Below are positions 6,368-11,009 of a stretch of 11,009 nt of DNA, in pieces (position 1 is the stretch's first letter; the number at the start of each line of letters is the position of its first letter). Source of the DNA: an uncultured bacterium (lineage in GTDB: Bacteria; Cyanobacteriota; Vampirovibrionia; Gastranaerophilales; Gastranaerophilaceae); NCBI GenBank assembly GCA_949288685.1, contig CASELB010000057.1, positions 1 through 11,009 on the forward strand, given 5' to 3'. The position numbers and the translations under genes are program-made. Under the pieces are notes generated by a model. That model was not told the DNA's origin and did not search any database. It was given only the letters and a program-made list of their open reading frames with translations.

Positions 6368-6835
6368 ATGGTATATTTAAATATAATGAAATATATAAAA
6401 ATAATTGTAGTTGGCTTATTTGGTTTGTATAGTTTATTTTTTATTACAGGTAGTTGTTTAGCTCCTTTAATGGCTCATTTTAGGTGCTATGATTTTTCGG
6501 CGCAATTAACAGCAATGTATATGTATTCGTGTCACCAAAGACCGGACAGGAGTTTTTGGCTTATGGGGTATCCGGTAGCACTGTGTTGCAGGTGTCTCGG
6601 GTTTTATACAGGTGTCTTTATATCCTCTATAGGTGTATTGCTGGGTAAATTTAAATTACAAGCTAAGTTTTTAGTAATTTTGATTTTATTTGTATTTATA
6701 GATTTATTGCTAAATTTTATTTTTAATATTAATACAAGCAATTTTTTACGCTTTATAACCGGAATATTAATGGGAGTACTGTTTATATTTGTATTGAATT
6801 TTATATTTGATAAAAAGAAAAAAGAAAGAGGTTAG
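6368..6835 (+). CDS. DUF2085 family membrane protein
   Basis: This 155-residue protein carries the conserved DUF2085 signature: CHQRPDRSF at 55-63, then LCCRCLGFYTG at 72-82. The cysteines and His (Cys55, His56, Cys73, Cys74, Cys76) suggest a metal or redox site at the membrane face. Hydrophobic segments lie at about 10-35, 77-92, 98-120 and 126-147, so it is an inner-membrane protein with about four spans. The function of the family is unknown. The start is uncertain: AAGG at 6360-6363 is only 4 nt from the ATG at 6368, and an in-frame ATG at 6386 has no better site. The stop is 4 nt before the start of the next gene, so the two are very likely one operon. Confidence 0.88.
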   Translation: MVYLNIMKYIKIIVVGLFGLYSLFFITGSCLAPLMAHFRCYDFSAQLTAMYMYSCHQRPDRSFWLMGYPVALCCRCLGFYTGVFISSIGVLLGKFKLQAKFLVILILFVFIDLLLNFIFNINTSNFLRFITGILMGVLFIFVLNFIFDKKKKERG

Positions 6836-6839
6836 GCAA

Positions 6840-7457
6840 ATGATTAAAAAAATCACATCTTCATTACTTTTGGCATCGTTTATGCTTTTTACAACTTCGC
6901 CTTTATCAGCTGAAACAAAGAATAATACAAATTCTTTGTCTGATTTTTTAAAGACAACTGATAATGTATCGGCAAGATACACGTATCCGAACTTAATAGC
7001 AAGTTCCTATGCTTCAGGTAAATCTGTATTACAAGCTCATACTCCAATATTAATAAAGTGTGAAGAAACAATTACTACTAAAAACATTGTAACTGGTGGA
7101 ACTGTTAATTTTTCAGTCGTTGCAGATGTAAAAGACAGTAATGGTAACATTCTTATAAAAGCGGGTGCTCCGGTAACAGCCCAGATTTCATTTGCAAAAG
7201 ATAAAGGTATGATTGGACGTTCAGGTGAAGTTACTATTTCCGATTTTCATACAAATGCGGTAGACGGTACGTATGTTCCGCTTTCCGGCAGTGTTTCTGC
7301 AAAACCTGAAGATAAGATGACTTTGTCAATAGTTCTGAGTGTACTTATTTGCCCGCTGTTTTTACTTATGAAGGGGGAAGAAGCACAACTCCCTGCAGGT
7401 ACGCAAAAAACGGCTTATACTATAGCTGAGGTTTATGTCAAACCGGTAAGATTATAA
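6840..7457 (+). CDS. Exported protein of unknown function with Sec signal peptide
   Basis: I place the start at 6840 because AGAGG lies at 6827-6831 and because translation from there gives a clean Sec signal: MIKK, a hydrophobic core, then SPLSAE with likely cleavage after Ala24. An upstream in-frame ATG at 6807 would prefix a charged stretch and overlap the DUF2085 gene. The mature part (205 residues in all) has a beta-rich domain at about 60-165. It follows a pattern I recognise in many unnamed bacterial envelope proteins: 'HTPILIK ... VNFSVVADVKDSNGNILIKAGAPVTAQ ... KGMIGRSGEVTISDF ... AVDGTYVPLSGS'. A hydrophobic stretch at about 163-176 (LSIVLSVLICPLFLLM) is followed by LPAGTQKTAY, also typical of this type. 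It may be periplasmic and membrane-anchored near its C terminus. I cannot assign a function. Confidence 0.82.
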   Translation: MIKKITSSLLLASFMLFTTSPLSAETKNNTNSLSDFLKTTDNVSARYTYPNLIASSYASGKSVLQAHTPILIKCEETITTKNIVTGGTVNFSVVADVKDSNGNILIKAGAPVTAQISFAKDKGMIGRSGEVTISDFHTNAVDGTYVPLSGSVSAKPEDKMTLSIVLSVLICPLFLLMKGEEAQLPAGTQKTAYTIAEVYVKPVRL

Positions 7458-7477
7458 TCTTTTTAATAATGTTTATT

Positions 7478-7951
7478 TTATGAATTTTCAGCACAGACAT
7501 CAACCCAGCCGGTTGATTGTGATAATGTTTCCAGTTCGGCAGGGGTTAGTTTTATTGCGGAATTTCCGCTGCCGCAAGCCGGAAATACTGTTTCAAATCT
7601 CTTAAGTGATGTATCAAGATAAATTTTTACTTTTTGCCGGTCTGTTCCAAACGGACAAACACCGCCTATTGCGTGTTCTGTGGCTTCAATTACTTCGTCC
7701 GGAGACAGCATTTTTGCTTTTATACCGAAAACAGATTTAAATTTTTTATTATCAATTTTTACATCACCGGCTGTTACAATCATAATTGCACCATCCTGTG
7801 TTTTGAATGTCAATGATTTTGCAATTCTCGCCGGTTCTACTCCGAGCGCTTTTGCTGCAAGCTCTACGGTTGCACTGGATTGTTCAAGCTCTATTATATC
7901 TTTATCCCGCCCGTATAATTTTAAATATTCACGGACTTTTTCTATAGACAT
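7478..7951 (-). CDS. YbaK/EbsC-family aminoacyl-tRNA deacylase
   Basis: This 157-residue protein has the features of the YbaK/ProX editing family, which hydrolyses mischarged aminoacyl-tRNA such as Cys-tRNA-Pro. These are the catalytic-lysine strand AKSLTFK (Lys45), the GGVCPFG loop at 96-102, and the CGSGNSAIKLTP segment at 126-137. The fold covers the whole protein and length is normal for a free-standing trans-editing factor. Substrate specificity cannot be read from the sequence. A strong ribosome site (AGGAGG at about 7958-7963) precedes the ATG. It is convergent with the exported-protein gene, with only 20 bp between stops and no clear terminator there. Confidence 0.93.
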   Translation of the reverse strand: MSIEKVREYLKLYGRDKDIIELEQSSATVELAAKALGVEPARIAKSLTFKTQDGAIMIVTAGDVKIDNKKFKSVFGIKAKMLSPDEVIEATEHAIGGVCPFGTDRQKVKIYLDTSLKRFETVFPACGSGNSAIKLTPAELETLSQSTGWVDVCAENS

Positions 7952-7970
7952 ACTTTCCCTCCTGTTTTTT

Positions 7971-8000
7971 ATTTTTCACTGAAAGGTAAGTCTGTGTCAA
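7971..8000 (-). promoter_or_regulatory. Possible promoter of the ybaK-like gene
   Basis: On the minus strand a perfect -35 TTGACA lies at 7995-8000. The best -10 is AAAAAT at 7971-7976, 18 nt downstream, which is weak. The leader before the ribosome site would be short. Confidence 0.35.
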
Positions 8001-8087
8001 TAGTATTTTAATACCTTGCAAAAATTTTTTATTCATGTCAAACTTATTTTATCCAACAGTGGAAACTAAAAGGATGTGTATAAGAAT

Positions 8088-8141
8088 ATGAAAATAAGAA
8101 ACCAAAACGGATTACATCATCATTACCATCATCAGGGCTAG
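8088..8141 (+). CDS. Histidine-rich leader peptide (hisL-like)
   Basis: The ORF runs ATG to TAG and encodes MKIRNQNGLHHHYHHQG (17 residues). Five of the six codons at 8115-8132 are CAT (His), and the stop comes three codons later. Short length, a run of one amino acid's codons and a stop just after it are the hallmarks of attenuator leader peptides such as hisL of enteric bacteria. A weak ribosome site AAGGA lies at 8070-8074, 13 nt upstream. The last His codons form one arm of an RNA stem (8126-8132 with 8148-8154), so a stalled ribosome would disrupt it. There is no histidine biosynthesis gene in the window. The next gene, 136 nt downstream, encodes a membrane protein of unknown function. 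The alternative is that this is a chance ORF in a structured leader. Confidence 0.6.
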   Translation: MKIRNQNGLHHHYHHQG

Positions 8142-8259
8142 GCGCTAATGATGGAAGTTTGGTTTTTGTAGTTTTCATAATCACTTTTTTCGTTAGCACC
8201 GACGCCCCGGTCGTGTTTGAACGGCTTAATTCCGGATTATCCGGAAACGGTTATTAGCG
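8099..8259 (+). promoter_or_regulatory. Putative histidine-responsive attenuator / structured leader
   Basis: Several stems can be drawn in the RNA. CCATCAT (8126-8132, the His codons) pairs with ATGATGG (8148-8154). AAACCAAA (8099-8106) pairs with TTTGGTTT (8158-8165), enclosing the first stem and followed by TTG. CGCTAAT (8143-8149) can instead pair with ATTAGCG (8253-8259), three bases before the ribosome site of the 8278 gene, or GCTAA (8144-8148) with TTAGC (8193-8197). The alternative stems overlap the first one, so they exclude each other. A self-contained hairpin TTCCGGA-TTA-TCCGGAA lies at 8230-8246. T-runs follow at 8163-8167 and 8185-8190. I do not see a classical GC-rich terminator right before a T-run, so control could be translational rather than transcriptional. 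Confidence 0.45.
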
Positions 8260-8277
8260 AAAAGAGGAAAAAGAAAA

Positions 8278-9537
8278 ATGTCATTAGTAAATATAATATC
8301 TGCAATCGGCAACAACTCATCAATATGTCCGCTTATAGTTCGGGACTGCGGTATAGAAATCCCGGCAAAGGTTGGTATGACCTATTATCAAAATCGCTCG
8401 GATAAATATATTGCATACCTTGGAGCAAGGGAAAGATTTGTCGATGAATATTCTGTTTCAGCGGTCTGGCTGGGTGGTGTGCCGCTTATTGGCAAGATTG
8501 CGGACTATTTTATTAAGAAAAGCGGTTTTAATCCTGATATAAGCAGTAAACTTTATAAGGAAGAAGAATTACAAGGGATAAAATATAATATTGAAAAATT
8601 TAAAAATAAAGCACCTAAAGAAGTTGCCGAACTTGAAAAAGCGCTGGAAAATGCCAATAAGTACCGTAAATGTCTTGCAGGTAAGTTCCTTGCTCAAACT
8701 ATTATTCCCGTTGCTCTAATGGGGTGGATTATTCCAAAACTGATTTTTAAATGGACGGCGTATTCTAAAAGAAAACACGGACAGCAATGCGGCGATAAAT
8801 TTGAAAAACAAAATCAGGTTAATATAGATAAAAAGCAGCAATCACCGGCTTTTAAAGGTATAAATATCGGCTCGCTTGCAGAGTTAACTAATTTGCAAAA
8901 ACTTATTATGATTGACGGAGGTTATGCTGCAGGACGTGTTGCAACTGCTCGTAAACGTAATGAAGCGTATGATATTGCTTTTCGTCTTGGCGGCATGATG
9001 TATCTTAATTATCTTTTCCCTAAACAACTGGAAAAGGTTTCTAATTTTTTAACTGAAAAAGCATTGAAAACAAGCATGGATTTGGATATAAAACTCCTTG
9101 CAAATAAAGAGTTTCTTGACAGTATCAAAAACGGGCGGTTAGAACTTCCAAAATCGGACGCTCCGAAGGATTTAATTGAGTTTATAGATAATAAGCCGGA
9201 GTCCCTGTTTACAAAATATGCACAAGAGTTTGAAAAGGTGAAAATGCTTGACAATAAAGTAAGAGATCCGCGTGCTTATGTTGATTTTAAGGCGCTGGGG
9301 GTATTCAGAAACAGTATAGAAAACTTTATTAAGATGGCAAAGTCAGGTTCATCTGATGCAGAGTTGATTAGGAGCGTAGAAAACTTTGCAAAAAAAGCAA
9401 AAAAGGTTAAAACTGTTAATATTTTAAGTAATGTAATAATTACTTCAGGACTTCTGGCATTTGGACTGCCCAAACTCCAGTTTAAATTCAGGGAGTGGAT
9501 TACAGGTTCAAAATTGGAACCAGGAATTATTAATTAA
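8278..9537 (+). CDS. Membrane protein of unknown function with PAFKG motif
   Basis: I do not recognise a named family, though the style matches proteins I associate with Gastranaerophilales. It has 419 residues. Residues 35-80 form an ordered block (YYQNRSDKYIAYLGARERF, then SAVWLGGVPLIG). A charged helical, possibly coiled-coil stretch lies at about 95-130. A hydrophobic segment at about 136-157 (FLAQTIIPVALMGWIIPKLIF) looks like a membrane span. A polar linker at 165-189 ends in PAFKG (190-194), the motif shared with the protein at 3007-3633. A second helical domain runs 200-380, with a final hydrophobic segment at about 382-400. The start is supported by AGAGG at 8263-8267. It follows the His-leader region and is probably a one-gene transcript, ended by the strong hairpin at 9546-9581. 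Confidence 0.85.
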   Translation: MSLVNIISAIGNNSSICPLIVRDCGIEIPAKVGMTYYQNRSDKYIAYLGARERFVDEYSVSAVWLGGVPLIGKIADYFIKKSGFNPDISSKLYKEEELQGIKYNIEKFKNKAPKEVAELEKALENANKYRKCLAGKFLAQTIIPVALMGWIIPKLIFKWTAYSKRKHGQQCGDKFEKQNQVNIDKKQQSPAFKGINIGSLAELTNLQKLIMIDGGYAAGRVATARKRNEAYDIAFRLGGMMYLNYLFPKQLEKVSNFLTEKALKTSMDLDIKLLANKEFLDSIKNGRLELPKSDAPKDLIEFIDNKPESLFTKYAQEFEKVKMLDNKVRDPRAYVDFKALGVFRNSIENFIKMAKSGSSDAELIRSVENFAKKAKKVKTVNILSNVIITSGLLAFGLPKLQFKFREWITGSKLEPGIIN

Positions 9538-9545
9538 AAGTAAAT

Positions 9546-9581
9546 ATAAGGGGCGGAAAACTTTTGTTTTCCGCCCCTTAT
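9546..9581. terminator. Bidirectional rho-independent terminator
   Basis: The arms 9546-9561 and 9566-9581 form a perfect 16-bp stem around a TTTT loop, with core GGGGCGGAAAAC. The ends are A-rich on one side and T-rich on the other. It sits between the convergent genes 8278-9537 and tsf and can serve both. Confidence 0.92.
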
Positions 9582-9604
9582 TAATTATCTTAAATCCCTG
9601 ATAA

Positions 9605-10468
9605 CTATTTGTTTAATTGGCTCATAACTTCGTCAGCAAAATTATCGCTGCGTTTTTCAAGCCCTTCGCCGAGAACAAATCTGTCAAACTTAACGATATT
9701 AAGTTTACCGCTTACTAATTGTTCAATTGTAACATCCGGATTTTTAACAAACGGTTGTTCAAGAAGGCATCTGTGAGACATTAATTTGTTAACTCTGCCT
9801 TCAACAATTTTTGCTCTGATTTGTTCGGGTTTGTTAGCAAGGTCTTCTTTACCCATTTCAATTCTGGTTTCTTCTTCAATAACAGAAGCCGGAATATCTG
9901 CTCTTGAAACGAATTCCGGAGCAGATGATGCAATGTGTAAGCAAATATCTTTTGTAAGTTCTGCATCAGCCTTATCTGTTTCAAGAAGAACACCGATTTT
10001 GCCGTTGTGAATGTATGTTGCAACATTGCCTTCGTAACGTACAAAACGTCTTACGGTAATTTTTTCACCGATAGAAGCGATTTTTTCTTTAAGCACATCG
10101 CTTATTACTTTGCCGCATTTCGGGCAAGTAGTGTTCAATAATGCATCAACATCAGCAGGATTTGATTCTGCAACAAGCTGTGCAAGACCGTTGGTTAATT
10201 CAACAAATTCAGCATTTTTTGCAACAAAGTCGGTTTCGCAGTTGATTTCAATCATTGCGCCGCACTTATCGTTTACATAAGAACCTACACGACCTTCTGC
10301 CGCAATTCTGCCCATTTTTTTATCTGCAGATGCAATGCCTTTTTGTCTTAATAATTCTGTTGCTTTTTCCATATCACCGTCAACTTCAACAAGTGCTTTT
10401 TTAGCATCCATCATGCCTGCACCTGTTTTGTCGCGGAGTTCTTTAACCATAGTAGCTGTAATATTCAT
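9605..10468 (-). CDS. tsf: Translation elongation factor Ts
   Basis: EF-Ts (287 residues) is the cytoplasmic exchange factor that releases GDP from EF-Tu. The N-terminal UBA-like domain (1-55, VKELRDKTGAGMMDAKKAL) and the core with the EF-Tu-contacting TDFV at 79-82 are intact. The C-terminal part (about 200-287) is also normal. Oddly, residues 113-119 read TTCPKCG, a CPxCG zinc-knuckle-like pair (Cys115, Cys118), between the first core subdomain and the IGEKITVRRFV strand. Most EF-Ts have no such pair there. AAGGAG at 10476-10481 precedes the ATG by 7 nt. It lies 66 nt behind rpsB, the conserved order. Confidence 0.98.
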   Translation of the reverse strand: MNITATMVKELRDKTGAGMMDAKKALVEVDGDMEKATELLRQKGIASADKKMGRIAAEGRVGSYVNDKCGAMIEINCETDFVAKNAEFVELTNGLAQLVAESNPADVDALLNTTCPKCGKVISDVLKEKIASIGEKITVRRFVRYEGNVATYIHNGKIGVLLETDKADAELTKDICLHIASSAPEFVSRADIPASVIEEETRIEMGKEDLANKPEQIRAKIVEGRVNKLMSHRCLLEQPFVKNPDVTIEQLVSGKLNIVKFDRFVLGEGLEKRSDNFADEVMSQLNK

Positions 10469-10489
10469 TTATTTTCTCCTTATTTAAAA

Positions 10490-10524
10490 CGGGAAAGGAA
10501 ACTAATAATAAGTTCCCTGTCCCG
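10490..10524 (-). terminator. rpsB-tsf intergenic hairpin, possible attenuator
   Basis: On minus the arms 10511-10524 and 10490-10503 form a 14-position stem with one mismatch, one G-T wobble and a 7-nt loop. It is followed by only four T residues and then the tsf ribosome site. The form suggests partial termination or RNA processing between rpsB and tsf rather than a full stop. Confidence 0.6.
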
Positions 10525-10534
10525 AAAATTTATA

Positions 10535-11009
10535 TTATACAGTAACTTCTACGCCGGCATCTTCCGGTTTGATAGATTCAAGTTTTGCCTTTGTATTAGC
10601 GTTGTTTTCTTTAAGTTGTTTACCTTCAAGAACTGCATCAGCGAGTTTAGAAACAATGAGTTTAATAGAGCGAATAGCATCGTCGTTGCCGGGGATAACA
10701 TAGTTGATGCCTGAAGGATCAGCGTTGGTATCCGCAAGGCAGATAACAGGAATATTCAGTTTGTTTGCTTCTGCAATTGCAATGTCTTCTCTTTTTTGGT
10801 CAACAACAAAGATTAAATCCGGCAGACCTCTCATTTCTTTGATACCGCCTAAGGTTTTGCTTAATTTTTGAAGTTGTCTGTTGAGTTGTGCTTGCTCTTT
10901 TTTCGGTAATTTTTCAGCGTGACCGCTTTCGATAAACTCTTCAAGTTCTCTTAATTTGTTTATTCTGCCGCGGATGGTTTCAAAGTTTGTTAACATACCG
11001 CCGAGCCAT
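10535..11009 (-). CDS. rpsB: 30S ribosomal protein S2, 5' end outside window
   Basis: About 158 codons of the C-terminal two thirds are visible. The frame stays open to the right edge: the codons before the internal Met at 10996 read WLGG, giving the S2 hallmark WLGGMLTNF. Further S2 signatures are GIKEMRGLPDLIFVVD, the Q-KRE-DIAIAEANKLNIPVICLADTNADP stretch and INYVIPGNDDAIRSIKL. The coiled helical segment (KLRELEEF ... QLQKLSKTL) is present. S2 is a late-assembling protein of the small ribosomal subunit. The Met at 10996 is internal and not the start. The gene is cotranscribed with tsf. Confidence 0.98.
   Translation of the reverse strand, partial: WLGGMLTNFETIRGRINKLRELEEFIESGHAEKLPKKEQAQLNRQLQKLSKTLGGIKEMRGLPDLIFVVDQKREDIAIAEANKLNIPVICLADTNADPSGINYVIPGNDDAIRSIKLIVSKLADAVLEGKQLKENNANTKAKLESIKPEDAGVEVTV

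Noticed and set aside
6807..6839. Longer N-terminus for the exported protein
   Set aside because: It would put eleven charged residues ahead of a normal Sec signal peptide. The ATG at 6840 has AGAGG 8 nt upstream.
8217..8405. 62-codon plus-strand ORF overlapping the start of the 419-residue protein
   Set aside because: It is out of frame with the supported gene, has no ribosome site and no recognisable pattern. Its peptide comes from the structured leader and a frame-shifted gene start.
9781..10044. Minus-strand and plus-strand ORFs inside tsf (for example 9781-10044 and 9786-10010)
   Set aside because: They are alternative-frame shadows of a conserved gene.

Overview
The window is AT-rich bacterial DNA. 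Two proteins of unknown function share a PAFKG motif, and their overall style matches what I associate with gut Gastranaerophilales (Melainabacteria/Vampirovibrionia, non-photosynthetic relatives of Cyanobacteria). That assignment is an impression from protein style, not a computed result. The informational genes (lysS, tsf, rpsB) show a chromosomal locus. The many repeats and small accessory genes around them show a loosely packed one.

Layout. The left edge (minus strand) holds the 5' part of a lipoprotein gene that starts with TTG and carries an LprI-like Cys-containing domain. Next, on plus, is a HEPN/MNT toxin-antitoxin pair (721-1426). It is followed by a short tandem-repeat array (1557-1638) and an AAA ATPase with a C-terminal DUF4143 domain (1702-3000). 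A convergent minus gene (3007-3633) encodes an Asn/Tyr/Met-rich protein of unknown function with a membrane segment. From about 3770 to 4165 lie dispersed hairpin repeats. They are followed by lysS (4276-5814, minus) with a strong terminator, then a third repeat copy at 5929-6130. On plus, 6368-7457 encodes a DUF2085 membrane protein and an exported protein with a Sec signal peptide. A convergent ybaK-like tRNA-editing deacylase follows (7478-7951, minus). The next stretch (8088-8277) carries a 17-residue histidine-rich leader peptide, and then a 419-residue membrane protein of unknown function (8278-9537). A bidirectional terminator separates that gene from the tsf-rpsB operon, which runs off the right edge.

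How the genes relate. HEPN and MNT overlap and form a textbook two-gene unit. The DUF2085 gene and the exported protein gene are 4 nt apart and probably co-transcribed. rpsB and tsf form the conserved translation operon, with a hairpin between them that could tune tsf relative to rpsB. The most unusual signal is the His-rich leader peptide with mutually exclusive RNA stems, because no histidine gene follows it. The next gene is a lineage-type protein of unknown function. The second notable signal is the repeat family around lysS, whose hairpin stems differ by paired, compensating changes.
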